Position numbers and translations under genes: made by a program | DNA from: Candidatus Bathyarchaeota archaeon | Lineage (GTDB): Archaea; Thermoproteota; Bathyarchaeia; 40CM-2-53-6; RBG-13-38-9 | Assembly (NCBI GenBank): GCA_026394315.1 | Contig: JAPKYM010000217.1 | Location: 1 to 16,715, forward strand | Reading direction: 5' to 3' | Length of the DNA stretch: 16,715 nt | Notes under the pieces: model-generated | Databases searched by the model: none | Seen by the model: only the letters and a program-made list of their open reading frames with translations | Told to the model about the DNA's origin: nothing | Shown here: positions 7,481 through 15,214 of the stretch, piece after piece | Layout: every line of letters begins with the position of its first letter | How positions within the stretch are numbered: the stretch's first letter is position 1

Positions 7481-8479
7481 ATGGACGAACCCAAAATTAT
7501 GATCCGCGGAATATATACAACAGCCCTGACAAAACTCCTCACAGATAAAGGGTTCCTCATTGCTCAACCTTCACATGTCACAGTTGATAGGTTCAAGATA
7601 GATCGACTCTACGAAAGAAATGTCAATGTATTCGATAGAGAGGATAGGCAAGGGATCGTAGTAGAGGGCGAAGCTGGGGCTGCAGAGTCAGCCTTACAAA
7701 CTCTCAGTCAAACTCTTCCAGATATGATCGCCCGAGAAAAGACACTCTCAGAAGTCTTTCCCGCATCAGGATCCGGCAGGTTCAACCTCCAAACAGGATT
7801 CCTCATCTTCGATCTAGAATTTCCCTACGCCTCCAAGATTTTCCTAGATAACATAAGAAACCAAGTCGCGCCTACGATTGAAAATCATCACCTGCTCAAG
7901 ACCATAGAACCTGATGCAGTGGACGCGTACGAATCGCTGCTAGACTCTGAACCAGCAAAACGAGAGGAACTGTCAAGACTGGCTAAAAGGAAACTGGTCT
8001 ATGAGAAGCTGATTCCTGACAGCCCCTTGAAGATCGAGCATGTCAAACCTGACGGATCAGTAATAGAACTTGGCGAAGGTAAAATCCGAAATCTAACGGA
8101 TAAGATATTGTCAATTCACAGGAGGATCCTAAGCCAAGGCGGAAAATATGACGGTCTAGAGGTTCCAAAATCGAACACAGACTTCGCTGTGACCTTGGCA
8201 GAAGAAGGTTCCCCAGTACTCAGACATTCATACTATGCAAGTGATGGGACCCTCAAGGGCGAATTCTACAACATCAACACACCAACCGAATTCTACCCAG
8301 ACCGAATAAGATACGTAGATTTGGAGATAGACGTCATCAAGAGACCCGGCGAAGAACCTGAAATTGTTGATGCTGAAAAGCTCGATGATGCAGTGGATTC
8401 TGATTACATAAGCCGATCATTGGCTCAATATGCGAAGAAGACTGCGCAAAATCTGGCTTTGAAGTTCTCAAAGGTCTAG
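7481..8479 (+). CDS. FAU-1-type RNA-binding protein / probable ribonuclease (DUF402)
   Basis: Related to archaeal FAU-1 of Pyrococcus, an AU-rich RNA-binding protein linked to RNase E/G-like rRNA processing. About 332 residues from ATG 7481. The N-terminal part (RGIYTTALTKLL, about 8-20, and VNVFDREDRQG) resembles the FAU-1 beta-rich domain. The C-terminal DUF402 domain carries LRHSYYASDGTLKGEFYN and NTPTEFYP...YVDLEIDV (about 247-285), the family's best-conserved block. It is shorter than the roughly 470-residue Pyrococcus protein. An in-frame ATG at 7457 is possible, but a GCAGGT site (7467-7472) favours 7481. TAG stop; convergent with the next gene, 18 bp apart. Family call is firm; enzymatic activity is inferred. 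Confidence 0.85.
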   Translation: MDEPKIMIRGIYTTALTKLLTDKGFLIAQPSHVTVDRFKIDRLYERNVNVFDREDRQGIVVEGEAGAAESALQTLSQTLPDMIAREKTLSEVFPASGSGRFNLQTGFLIFDLEFPYASKIFLDNIRNQVAPTIENHHLLKTIEPDAVDAYESLLDSEPAKREELSRLAKRKLVYEKLIPDSPLKIEHVKPDGSVIELGEGKIRNLTDKILSIHRRILSQGGKYDGLEVPKSNTDFAVTLAEEGSPVLRHSYYASDGTLKGEFYNINTPTEFYPDRIRYVDLEIDVIKRPGEEPEIVDAEKLDDAVDSDYISRSLAQYAKKTAQNLALKFSKV

Positions 8480-8497
8480 AGCTTTTAGACTGCAGCA

Positions 8498-8836
8498 TCA
8501 TGGTTGGTCTTCGTCAGAATCTCGCATCGCCAATCTCAATGTGTGAAGTGGAACTTGGAGCTCTAGATCCCTGCCTTCATCAGACTTTCTGATGACGATT
8601 GAGATGTAGTCCTTATGCATTCTGGCATAGAAATAGCAGTGTGGAGAATCTCTGCTGAAAGATACACAGTCCACTTTACCCTCAGCTAAGATGTCGAGAA
8701 GCTTGAAGACAGGGAGATCGTCTCGGGCCTTCATCAGATACAGAGACTCTAGAACATAATCGATGGTTGCGAACTCAATCCGTTTCTTGGGCGACTTGAT
8801 GTAGACCTTCGCGACATCTACAGGTTGGTCAGTCAT
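8498..8836 (-). CDS. Unknown small acidic protein
   Basis: I do not recognise a family. The 112-residue product has no signal peptide or membrane segment. It begins with a Lys-rich stretch (VYIKSPKKRIEF), has a predicted helix (VLESLYLMKARDDLPVFKLLDILAEG, about 28-53), then alternating residues suggesting beta strands (CVSFSRD, CYFYARMH, YISIVIR), and ends in an acidic tail DSDEDQP. ATG start at 8836 with a GGAAGAG ribosome-site-like stretch upstream; TGA stop. A TTTAAA box at 8987-8992 would give a leader of about 125 nt with two hairpins. Coding is likely because start context, codon use and its fit between two genes are good. Confidence 0.65.
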   Translation of the reverse strand: MTDQPVDVAKVYIKSPKKRIEFATIDYVLESLYLMKARDDLPVFKLLDILAEGKVDCVSFSRDSPHCYFYARMHKDYISIVIRKSDEGRDLELQVPLHTLRLAMRDSDEDQP

Positions 8837-8912
8837 CTAGTTCTCTTCCAACTGCCGCCTTATCGTTGTCTCCAGTCTCATCCTGAATCGAAGTTGATTC
8901 TCACTTATTGGG

Positions 8913-8942
8913 TTCGGGTCCTTGACCGAATGCCTGAGGCAT
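8913..8942. repeat. Paired hairpins in the leader of the unknown gene
   Basis: TTCGGGTC (8913-8920) pairs with GACCGAA (8924-8930) with one bulged G and loop CTT; ATGCC (8930-8934) pairs with GGCAT (8938-8942) around TGA. The 237-bp region 8837-9073 holds these, a TTTAAA box and the aminotransferase terminator-like hairpin, and no gene that I can see. Confidence 0.4.
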
Positions 8943-9028
8943 CGTTTACTAGGCAACCCTCACATGGCTTTCGTTTCCACTGCAGATTTAAACCTTGATG
9001 ATCAATTACTGTAAAAGAAGTGGAAGAG

Positions 9029-9053
9029 AAGCCAAGTCCCGCTCACTTGGCTT
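9029..9053 (-). terminator. Hairpin terminator-like structure after the aminotransferase gene
   Basis: AAGCCAAGT (9029-9037) and ACTTGGCTT (9045-9053) form a perfect 9-bp stem with a 7-nt loop, 20 nt beyond the aminotransferase stop. On the transcribed strand it is followed by a pyrimidine-rich run ending in CTTCTTTTAC. Archaea usually terminate at T-rich tracts, so it may instead be a 3' stabiliser. Confidence 0.5.
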
Positions 9054-9073
9054 GAAGATATATCTGTCAAGAA

Positions 9074-10258
9074 TCAGACGAGTTCTTCAACAGCAGCCTT
9101 GACTTTCTCCATCCCTACCTTGATGTTGTCCAGGCTTGTGGCGTACGAAAATCTGAGGTATCCTTCACCGTATTTTCCGAATGCGGTTCCATGTACAACT
9201 GCTACGTGAGCCTTGTTCAGCAGGTGAAGCATTAGATCCTTAGACTTCATGCCTGTCTTCCTTATGTTCGGAAAGACGTAGAAAGCGCCGGTAGGTGTTT
9301 TACACGTTAATCCTTTGATCGAGTTGAGAGCCCGAACTATTGCGTCTCTTCTCTTTCTGTATTCAGCAGCCATCATGCTTACAGCATCTTGTGGGCCTCG
9401 AAGAGCCTCTATTCCAGCTATCTGGCTGAACGCTGCGGCGCATGAGGCTATATTGACCTGTAGTCTCGTCATATTGGCGATGACCTTGGCGTCACCGATC
9501 GCATAGCCGAGCCGCCAGCCAGTCATAGCATAGGTCTTGGAGAAGCCGTGGATCATTATTGTTCTCTCTCTCATTCTAGGTATGGAGAGCATGCTGTAGT
9601 GTTGACCCTCGTAGATGATCTTGGAGTAGATCTCGTCAGACATAACCCAAAGATTATGCTCCTCGGCTATCTCAGCGATCTCCTCCATCTCATTTTTCAT
9701 AAGACTCGAACCGCACGGGTTGTGCGGTGTGTTAAGGATCAGAAGTTTGGTCTTCTTGGTAACTTTCTTCCTGACATCGGCGGGGCTAAGTCGGAATTCA
9801 TTCTCTTCCTTCAGCGGAATCGGGACAGGCTTAGCTCTGACTAGGTTCGTAACAGACTCATAGATCGGAAAAGCCGGGTTAGGCATGATTACCTCATCGC
9901 CAGCATTAGCAGTAGCCAAGATGCCAGTGAATAGGCCGGGCTTGGCCCCTGGCATAACCATGACTTCCTTTTCAGGATTAATGTCGACTCCAACATCTTC
10001 TGAGACGTATTCTGCTATTGCTTGTCTGAGCTCGAGCAGTCCTGGAGCAGCTGTGTAATGCGTGTAACCGTTAGACAGGGCCTTGGAGGCAGCATTCTTG
10101 ATGTTCTCAGGGGTGTCAAAGTCAGGCTCACCCATTTCGAAATGGGTTACCTTTGCCCCTGTCTTCTCAATCTCTTTAGCCATAGCGAATACTTCAAAGG
10201 CGGTCTCTGTTCCTGTGCGATCCATCCTCTCCGCGATGGAAGGCTGTTTCATCTTCAT
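9074..10258 (-). CDS. PLP-dependent class I/II aminotransferase (aspartate aminotransferase-like)
   Basis: Transfers amino groups between an amino acid and a 2-oxo acid using pyridoxal phosphate. 394 residues from ATG 10258. Fold type I features: the GEPDFDTP substrate-binding stretch (43-50), NTPHNPCG (176-183, cofactor Asn), SDEIY with the PLP-pyridine Asp (about 208), SKTYAMTGWRLGY with Schiff-base Lys241, and a C-terminal GYLRFSYATS carrying the carboxylate-binding Arg. This matches the gamma subgroup common in archaea (Asp, Ala or aromatic substrates). An in-frame GTG at 10276 is possible, but GAGGT within that region (about 10270-10274) is well placed as ribosome site for ATG 10258. A TATA-like TTAAATAA (complement of 10347-10354) overlaps the end of the upstream gene. 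Substrate not fixed by sequence. Confidence 0.92.
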   Translation of the reverse strand: MKMKQPSIAERMDRTGTETAFEVFAMAKEIEKTGAKVTHFEMGEPDFDTPENIKNAASKALSNGYTHYTAAPGLLELRQAIAEYVSEDVGVDINPEKEVMVMPGAKPGLFTGILATANAGDEVIMPNPAFPIYESVTNLVRAKPVPIPLKEENEFRLSPADVRKKVTKKTKLLILNTPHNPCGSSLMKNEMEEIAEIAEEHNLWVMSDEIYSKIIYEGQHYSMLSIPRMRERTIMIHGFSKTYAMTGWRLGYAIGDAKVIANMTRLQVNIASCAAAFSQIAGIEALRGPQDAVSMMAAEYRKRRDAIVRALNSIKGLTCKTPTGAFYVFPNIRKTGMKSKDLMLHLLNKAHVAVVHGTAFGKYGEGYLRFSYATSLDNIKVGMEKVKAAVEELV

Positions 10259-10346
10259 GTCCAAATCAAACCTCACTGTTTGAAAGTAGTCTGAACGTTT
10301 TCTTCTTCACTCGGTTGATGGTGAACTCAAACTGAAGCGTTCCACA

Positions 10347-10354
10347 ATTATTTA
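10347..10354 (-). promoter_or_regulatory. TATA-box-like site for the aminotransferase gene
   Basis: The complement reads TTAAATAA preceded by CC. A start about 25 nt downstream would give a leader of about 66 nt. It overlaps the TAA stop of the preceding dehydrogenase gene. Confidence 0.4.
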
Positions 10355-11368
10355 AGGATGATTGGAAGTTTCATTGAACAGGGTGGACAGTTCAGTCTTT
10401 GTTCCAATCTTCTTGTCTGTTGCCTTCTTATGGACAAGCTTGGCAACGACAGCGTCTTGGATCGCAAGTCCGGTCGAATCAAATACCGTAATCTCTTTCT
10501 TTGAGGTCCGGCCTTTTTTCTTACCAGCAACGATCTCATCCAATTCGCCATAGATGTCGTCTCTGTGTATGAGGCCTTTGCTTGCCGGTACATTGATCTC
10601 TCCACTGTGCCAAGCCTGATCCCAATCATCGATCAAAACCTTAGATCTCTTCAGGATCGCAGGATCCAGCTCTTCCTTTCCAGGAGCATCAGCTCCTATG
10701 GCATTAATATGCGTCCCATCCTCTATCCAATCGTCCATGATGATGGGCTTTCTTGAAGGGGTCACGGTGCAAACGATGTCTTGACCCTGCACAGCATCCT
10801 CAACACTGTCCGCAGCGACAATTCTCAGATTAGGATACTCCTGCCTAGCATTCTGAACGAACCTTAGCTTCGCTTCTTCAACCAGATCGTAAACCTTGAC
10901 TTCACAAAGCTCCCTGACATGATGGACATAGGCAAGCTGTTTGGTCGCCTGGACTCCTGCTCCTATTATTCCGAGTCTGCAGGGCCCATCCTTGGCAAGA
11001 TACTTGGTCGCGACGCCACCCGCAGCTCCTGTCCTTGCAGCTGTAATCTCAGTCCCGTCCATAATGGCCTGCACAGCCCCAGTCTTCGGATCGATCAGTA
11101 GAATGACTGCCATCACTGTCGGAAGCTTGAATTTGCGATTCTCTGGATGGACATTCACAACCTTGACTGCGGAAACATCCATAGACTCCATGTAAGCCGG
11201 CATAACTCTGAGGTCCCCGTCATACTTCTCATAGTACAAGTACGTCTTTGCCGGCATCTGTACCCTGCCAAGCCCCTTCTCGCGAAAAGCCTGCTCAACA
11301 GACTCGAGAACCTCGTTGATTTCCAGAAGGGGCTTGATATCTCGATCAGTCAGAAGAAGTATCTTCAA
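10352..11368 (-). CDS. Ornithine cyclodeaminase/mu-crystallin family; alanine dehydrogenase-like
   Basis: NAD-dependent enzyme of the OCD/mu-crystallin family; the archaeal member in Archaeoglobus is an alanine dehydrogenase (pyruvate + NH3 + NADH to alanine). 338 residues from TTG 11368 (Archaeoglobus enzyme about 322). Visible: QMPAKTYLYY with substrate-binding Lys41, GDLRVMPAYM, ITAARTGAAGG (108-118), Rossmann motif GIIGAGVQ (133-140), and INAIGADAPGKEELDP (221-236). The same frame is open to 11530, but that would overlap the Clp1-type gene. A TATA-like CTTATATC (complement of 11404-11411) puts the transcript start near 11381, so the TTG at 11368 (MKILLLTDRDI) fits both family N-terminus and promoter. 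With the neighbouring aminotransferase it suggests alanine/pyruvate/ammonia exchange. Ornithine cyclodeaminase is the alternative. Confidence 0.88.
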   Translation of the reverse strand: MKILLLTDRDIKPLLEINEVLESVEQAFREKGLGRVQMPAKTYLYYEKYDGDLRVMPAYMESMDVSAVKVVNVHPENRKFKLPTVMAVILLIDPKTGAVQAIMDGTEITAARTGAAGGVATKYLAKDGPCRLGIIGAGVQATKQLAYVHHVRELCEVKVYDLVEEAKLRFVQNARQEYPNLRIVAADSVEDAVQGQDIVCTVTPSRKPIIMDDWIEDGTHINAIGADAPGKEELDPAILKRSKVLIDDWDQAWHSGEINVPASKGLIHRDDIYGELDEIVAGKKKGRTSKKEITVFDSTGLAIQDAVVAKLVHKKATDKKIGTKTELSTLFNETSNHP

Positions 11369-11403
11369 GGTCAGCTCGGGACTAACATTCTCAACTCTAG
11401 GAT

Positions 11404-11411
11404 GATATAAG
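11404..11411 (-). promoter_or_regulatory. TATA-box-like site for the alanine dehydrogenase-like gene
   Basis: The complement reads CTTATATC. A start about 25 nt downstream would leave only about 13 nt before the TTG at 11368. This argues against longer in-frame starts such as ATG 11431, which lies upstream of the box. Confidence 0.5.
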
Positions 11412-11450
11412 CTGTTGCAGAGAACTTGCATCAGCGCGAGAACTGAACGG

Positions 11451-12548
11451 TCACGTTCTCCTTGTTGTGGGTCTGTGGCCTTCAGGCCAGCCCAACTCTT
11501 CACCGTTGAAGGAGAGCCTAATCCTACCACAATCTATCTCAGCAACACTCCTTACTGAAACACTGGTGTAAGCCCTCAGAAGCCTCCTTGTTCGATTAAG
11601 ATTCTCCAAGACTCCTATCCCGACAAGAAATCCTTCACCATCAAGGAAGCCCAATATCTCTCCACGTTCAGGCCTTGCGGCCATAAGGCAGTCAACTTTG
11701 AGATTTTCAAGTGAGAAGTTCTTGTGAATTGCATCCCTCAAATGTTTTCTGTATCCATATTCACGGAGACTCCTACGTTCCTCCCGTCCTCTTGCCTTAA
11801 TGAACTTCGGAGCCTTCACCTTCATTATTGGAGTGTTGCTTCTCTGACAGATCTGATCTAACTCACTGCTCTCAGCCAGACCCGCAACAAGGTCCGGTTT
11901 CAGTTCCTTCAACAACCGGAGCTTATAGGCGGCAGCTTCGTCGTTGGATACCCAGCCATCAGTGTTGATCACTGTAGGAATGTTGCTGGGAATGCGTGTC
12001 TGTAGTTGCATAATTCCCTCAATCACCTTCTCAATAACCGAGCCTGGGCTTGTCTCACCGATGAATACCATGGCATCAACGTTTGAACTTCCAAGCTCAA
12101 TCAAAGGCTTACTGATGATACTCAGACCGAGACTTCCAGGAGGGCCCAGATCAGACTGGCCAATATCGGCATCGATCACGGCAATTCTGTCTCTTTGCTT
12201 CAGCGTATGATTGGTAAGGAATGTGCAGAAAGTGCTCTTTCCCGTGTCCGTAGAACCAATAACTACAGCTCTGCCAGCCTCCAACTTCTGAAAGGCCTCA
12301 TAAGCTAGATACCAGGACTCGGGAACAGTGCTCCCGTCTACCTCCAAGTAGCTGGCTTTTTCACCAAGCTCAGCATCAAACACAGACTCATCGACAGTCT
12401 CGATCGGGAGTTGGCGTTCCCTTCTGATGATAAGGTTCCTTTTGAGCCGAAGTGGAGCGCCGAAGACTCCAGCCGATCCTTTCTCAAGCCTCAATGAGGC
12501 TGGACCGGAGATCAACATGGTCTTCCCTGCTTGCAAAACAAACTTCAA
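11451..12548 (-). CDS. Clp1/Grc3-type polynucleotide (RNA) 5'-hydroxyl kinase
   Basis: ATP-dependent kinase that phosphorylates 5'-OH ends of RNA (and often DNA), as shown for the Pyrococcus Clp1 homologue; probably acts in tRNA or RNA processing and repair in the cytosol. 365 residues. The N-terminal beta domain has AGKTMLISGPASLRLEKG (7-24) and VFGAPL, as in Clp1. The kinase domain has Walker A GSTDTGKST (98-106), and DADIGQSDLGPPG (126-138), the Walker B/substrate-binding stretch typical of Clp1. The C-terminal domain includes AARPERGEILGFLDGEG. The TTG start at 12548 (MKFVLQAGKT) is supported by family N-termini, with no clear ribosome site; TGA stop. It is divergent from radB. Its 3' end lies 82 nt upstream of the dehydrogenase gene. 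Confidence 0.9.
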   Translation of the reverse strand: MKFVLQAGKTMLISGPASLRLEKGSAGVFGAPLRLKRNLIIRRERQLPIETVDESVFDAELGEKASYLEVDGSTVPESWYLAYEAFQKLEAGRAVVIGSTDTGKSTFCTFLTNHTLKQRDRIAVIDADIGQSDLGPPGSLGLSIISKPLIELGSSNVDAMVFIGETSPGSVIEKVIEGIMQLQTRIPSNIPTVINTDGWVSNDEAAAYKLRLLKELKPDLVAGLAESSELDQICQRSNTPIMKVKAPKFIKARGREERRSLREYGYRKHLRDAIHKNFSLENLKVDCLMAARPERGEILGFLDGEGFLVGIGVLENLNRTRRLLRAYTSVSVRSVAEIDCGRIRLSFNGEELGWPEGHRPTTRRT

Positions 12549-12636
12549 CGACCCGCCACTCTCCAGGCCTGTCTCACTAGTGGGTGTGCAACCATGGTAA
12601 AAAATGCTTGGTCAATGAGCTGATCGCACAGTCAAA

Positions 12637-12644
12637 ACATATAG
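12637..12644 (+). promoter_or_regulatory. TATA-box-like site for radB
   Basis: ACATATAG preceded by AAA, about 54 nt before the radB ATG, in the 149-bp divergent region between the Clp1-type gene and radB. A T-rich box on the complement (about 12596-12604) may serve the Clp1-type gene. Confidence 0.4.
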
Positions 12645-12697
12645 CTGAGTTCCGTCCTCAACTGGTCTACGCTAGAAAGTGAGCCTGCTGGAAAAAG

Positions 12698-13408
12698 ATG
12701 AGTATGCTCTCAACCCTCACGCCATCCTTGGACCAGCTACTCGGGGGCGGCTTCCACACAGGTTATCTCAGCCTAGTATACGGTGAGGCCTCCACAGGAA
12801 AGACCACACTAAGCGTGCAATGTGCAGTCGCAGCCTCAAGAAGAAGTCTCAAAACACTCTATGTAGATTCAGACCAATCCTTCTCCCACCAAAGGCTCCT
12901 GCAGATCATTGGATCTGGAAACACCGACGTTTGCGATAACATAATCGTATTTCTGCCGCAGTCCTTTCTTGAACAATCAAAGATAGTGGAGAGCCTCGAG
13001 AATTACATCACAAAGAGAGTCGGACTGGTAGTCATAGACACGATGACCTCTCTCTACAGAACAGCTCTCGGTGGAAGTGCAATGACCTTCGATCTCAATC
13101 GCGAATTGAACAGACAACTTGCATATCTCGTTGAACTTAGCTCAAGACATAATTTGACATCAATCATAACAGGACAAGTGAGATCCAGAGTCGACGATGT
13201 TGGATGGAAGGTAGAGCCTGTTGCACGCCGAACGCTCTTCCATTGGCCTAAGACAATATTAAGGCTGAAATCAACCGTCGACACGAACATCAAAGAGGTA
13301 AGACTTGAAAGGAGTCATTCCGGAGATGTTGCTGACAAGCGATGCTATCTAGAGATGACTGAGCAAGGCCTAAGGGACTTCCACTATCAATCAGGGTACC
13401 CACGATGA
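12698..13408 (+). CDS. radB: RadB-type RecA/Rad51 paralogue
   Basis: Archaeal recombination mediator of the RecA/Rad51 superfamily; RadB lacks the N-terminal helix-hairpin-helix domain of RadA and assists it in DNA repair. 236 residues, the family's usual length. It begins TLTPSLDQLLGGGFHTG, then Walker A GEASTGKTT (29-37), LYVDSDQSF (54-62), and Walker B LVVIDTMTSLYR with Asp114; LTSIITGQVRS suits the L1/L2 region edge. ATG at 12698; another ATG two codons on is possible. TGA stop 10 nt before carS, so they probably form one transcript. A KaiC-like RecA ATPase is the main alternative, but order and length favour RadB. Confidence 0.85.
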   Translation: MSMLSTLTPSLDQLLGGGFHTGYLSLVYGEASTGKTTLSVQCAVAASRRSLKTLYVDSDQSFSHQRLLQIIGSGNTDVCDNIIVFLPQSFLEQSKIVESLENYITKRVGLVVIDTMTSLYRTALGGSAMTFDLNRELNRQLAYLVELSSRHNLTSIITGQVRSRVDDVGWKVEPVARRTLFHWPKTILRLKSTVDTNIKEVRLERSHSGDVADKRCYLEMTEQGLRDFHYQSGYPR

Positions 13409-13418
13409 GTCGAGAATT

Positions 13419-13916
13419 ATGATAACATGGACAGATCTGCTGTTTGCAGTATACATAGCCGTGCCCGCTTACTTAGCCAACTCATTACCCACAGTCTCCA
13501 AAGGAGGAGGGCAGATCGATCGTGGCTACCGATTCGTAGACGGTGAGAGGATCTTAGGGACGAACAAGACCTTCAAAGGCCTCGCGTTCGGTCTCTTCGG
13601 TGGTCTTTTAGCATCGATCGCAATGGAATTCCTTCTTGAGAGAGGGCTCTTCATTCTCGGAAGCCTAGCATCACTTGGTGCATTACTCGGGGATCTCTTA
13701 GGCGCTTTCATCAAACGCAGGCTAAAGATGGAGCCTGGTGCACCATTTCCTGTTCTTGATCAGCTCGACTTCATACTCGGAGCCCTGCTTCTGACTTATC
13801 CAGTGCATCAAGCCAGCGTAGGAACAGCGATAATTCTTGGACTCTTTACCCCGCCAGTACATCTTCTAGCGAACTTCATCGCATACCATCTCGGAGTCAA
13901 GAAGTACTGGTGGTAA
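13419..13916 (+). CDS. carS: CDP-archaeol synthase
   Basis: Transfers CMP from CTP to unsaturated archaetidic acid (digeranylgeranylglyceryl phosphate), making CDP-archaeol, the last common precursor of archaeal polar lipids; integral membrane enzyme. 165 residues with about five membrane helices (about 5-23, 54-74, 76-95, 115-130, 134-158). Family motifs: GGGQIDRGYRF, GTNKTFKG (47-54) and the long cytosolic block GDLLGAFIKRRL...GAPFPVLDQLDF (91-119), which holds the catalytic Asp and Lys residues. Length matches CarS (about 165-180). ATG at 13419, 10 nt after radB; weak ribosome site. Convergent with the next gene, with only 5 bp between stops. This is the clearest archaeal marker in the window. 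Confidence 0.95.
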   Translation: MITWTDLLFAVYIAVPAYLANSLPTVSKGGGQIDRGYRFVDGERILGTNKTFKGLAFGLFGGLLASIAMEFLLERGLFILGSLASLGALLGDLLGAFIKRRLKMEPGAPFPVLDQLDFILGALLLTYPVHQASVGTAIILGLFTPPVHLLANFIAYHLGVKKYWW

Positions 13917-13921
13917 GACCT

Positions 13922-14389
13922 TTAGCCTGATAGCTTGCTTTGGAGCAGTATAGTGGTGTAGTATACCACCAATAGTACTAGCATCAAACCTATGATCAGT
14001 GTCAGGTAGGCTTGACGTGGCCTGTAGACCAACCTTACGCTCCTTAGCACCATGTAGAACCCCACAGCTCCCAAGAAATAGAGCATACCAGAAATGAGAC
14101 TCTCGTTTATTGTTTGCATGTTGAGATTTCCGGGATAGATGAAGGTCCAACCTCGGGCCACAGGCAACATAGTCAATACCCTGCCCGACATTACCTCAAC
14201 CAGACTGTAGACGCCTCCAGCCAACACAAAGAGTGCGAAGGCCATCAATACTACCGTCATTATCGTCAGAGAAGGTCTGGCTGCCAAGAACCGTGGCAGA
14301 CGGAATACTCTAAGTCTGAAGGCAAGATTATTGAGGAACCTATTCATCCTCCAACTTTTGCTTCCAACCGTCTTGCTCAAGTCTACCAC
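13922..14389 (-). CDS. Unknown three-helix membrane protein
   Basis: 155 residues from GTG 14389. A basic cytosolic N-terminus (1-40, many Arg/Lys) is followed by three membrane segments (about 41-66, 95-113, 128-149). Between helices 1 and 2 is an extracellular-like stretch with WTFIYPGNLNMQTINES. After helix 2 the motif RSVRLVYRPRQA precedes helix 3. The ES...LYFLGAVGFY and YRPRQA pattern faintly recalls archaeal proteins compared to oligosaccharyltransferase Ost3/6 membrane parts, which I recall only loosely. An ATG at 14347 is an alternative start, but a TATA-like box near 14415-14424 puts the transcript start at about 14392, so the GTG could be leaderless. The 3' end meets carS head-on. 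Confidence 0.7.
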   Translation of the reverse strand: MVDLSKTVGSKSWRMNRFLNNLAFRLRVFRLPRFLAARPSLTIMTVVLMAFALFVLAGGVYSLVEVMSGRVLTMLPVARGWTFIYPGNLNMQTINESLISGMLYFLGAVGFYMVLRSVRLVYRPRQAYLTLIIGLMLVLLVVYYTTILLQSKLSG

Positions 14390-14412
14390 ATTCCCCTTGG
14401 AGTATTAGATCA

Positions 14413-14424
14413 CAGTTATAAATT
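14413..14424. promoter_or_regulatory. TATA-box-like site between divergent genes
   Basis: CAGTTATAAATT is nearly symmetrical and could serve both directions. Leftward it gives a near-leaderless start at GTG 14389; rightward it gives a leader of about 40 nt for GTG 14485. Confidence 0.4.
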
Positions 14425-14484
14425 CTTAGAGTCTGGAACCCACAAGCATGTTAGTATCCGACTCAAAGTTGAAATAGTGTTGCT

Positions 14485-14685
14485 GTGACCATTTGTCAGG
14501 GTTGCGACGTTTTGCCTCAGAAGACATATTGCAGTAACTGTGGTCACGAACTCTATGTCGGTCTAGAACTTGAGTCGCCTTTTGAGACGATACATAAACA
14601 TGGGGGTCTCTGCCCGGGATGCAAGAACAAGCTGGACTTCAACATAGAGGCGATAAAGATAACCCCTATGAACCCCGAACCTTAG
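14485..14685 (+). CDS. Small zinc-ribbon protein
   Basis: 66 residues from GTG 14485 to TAG. It has three CxxC pairs: Cys4/Cys7, Cys16/Cys19 (TYCSNCGH) and Cys43/Cys46 (GLCPGCKNKLDF). The last two pairs probably bind one zinc as a ribbon; the first pair may bind a second metal with His21, His37 or His39. There is no membrane segment. Such proteins often serve as nucleic-acid or protein-binding adaptors; a specific role is not visible. It lies 67 nt upstream of gcvH on the same strand, but gcvH has its own promoter-like box, so co-transcription is not required. Confidence 0.65.
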   Translation: MTICQGCDVLPQKTYCSNCGHELYVGLELESPFETIHKHGGLCPGCKNKLDFNIEAIKITPMNPEP

Positions 14686-14702
14686 CAGCGATTGATCACG
14701 GA

Positions 14703-14744
14703 TATATACCCACCCGCAGCATTAGTTCCAATCGTTCAGAGGTG
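14703..14744 (+). promoter_or_regulatory. Promoter and ribosome site of gcvH
   Basis: TATATA at 14703-14708 would start transcription near 14731. GAGGTG (14739-14744) lies 8 nt before the GTG at 14753, supporting that start. Confidence 0.55.
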
Positions 14745-14752
14745 CAAGCATA

Positions 14753-15166
14753 GTGAAGATTGATGATTATGACGTTCCTGAAGGTCTGCGCTACACTAAG
14801 GAACATACCTGGGTCAAGGTGGAGGACGGCAAATGCCGGGTCGGCATAACAGATTACGCCCAGAAGGCCCTGCATGAAGCTGTATTCGTTGAGTTGCCTC
14901 AGGTCGGGGCTAAAGTTGAACAGCTCAAGGCCGCCGGAACTTTAGAGTCAGTCAAGGCAGTCTCGGACTTCAACTGTCCAGTCTCAGGCGAAGTCCTAGA
15001 GGTCAACGACGTCCTACCTGACAACCCAGAACTTGTAAACAACAGTCCCTACAGCGATGGTTGGGTAGCAGTGATTACTCCGTCAAATCTAGATCAAGAT
15101 CTGGCCGCCTTGATGGACGCCCAGAAATACTGCGATCTCCTCAAGACGATAATAGATCAGAAGTAA
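14753..15166 (+). CDS. gcvH: Glycine cleavage system H protein
   Basis: Lipoyl-carrying shuttle of the glycine cleavage system, moving the aminomethyl group from P protein to T protein; also a platform for lipoate assembly. 137 residues, slightly longer than the usual 125-135. Motifs: YTKEHTWVKVEDG (14-26), GITDYAQKAL (31-40), and the lipoyl site TLESVKAVSDF with Lys68, then CPVSGEVLEVN and PYSDGWVAVI. GTG start supported by GAGGTG 8 nt upstream; TAA stop. The P, T and L genes are not in the window, so a full cycle cannot be assumed; archaea with a lone H protein are known. Confidence 0.95.
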   Translation: MKIDDYDVPEGLRYTKEHTWVKVEDGKCRVGITDYAQKALHEAVFVELPQVGAKVEQLKAAGTLESVKAVSDFNCPVSGEVLEVNDVLPDNPELVNNSPYSDGWVAVITPSNLDQDLAALMDAQKYCDLLKTIIDQK

Positions 15167-15182
15167 GAATCCCCTTGGTGAG

Positions 15183-15208
15183 GCGGCTCCCCCTTTTTGA
15201 AGGGCCGC
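15183..15208 (+). terminator. GC-rich hairpin after gcvH
   Basis: GCGG (15183-15186) pairs with CCGC (15205-15208) and CCCTT (15191-15195) with AAGGG (15200-15204), with a 4-nt bulge and loop TTTG, 16 nt after the gcvH stop. No T-tract follows, so the terminator role is tentative. Confidence 0.35.
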
Positions 15209-15214
15209 ACCCAC

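Noticed and set aside
8911..8960. Possible tRNA-like segment with GGTTCG
   Set aside because: No acceptor stem, anticodon arm or CCA-compatible pairing could be built around it.
11369..11530. Long N-terminal extension of the alanine dehydrogenase-like protein
   Set aside because: It would overlap the Clp1-type gene, lies upstream of a good TATA-like box and has no counterpart in the family.
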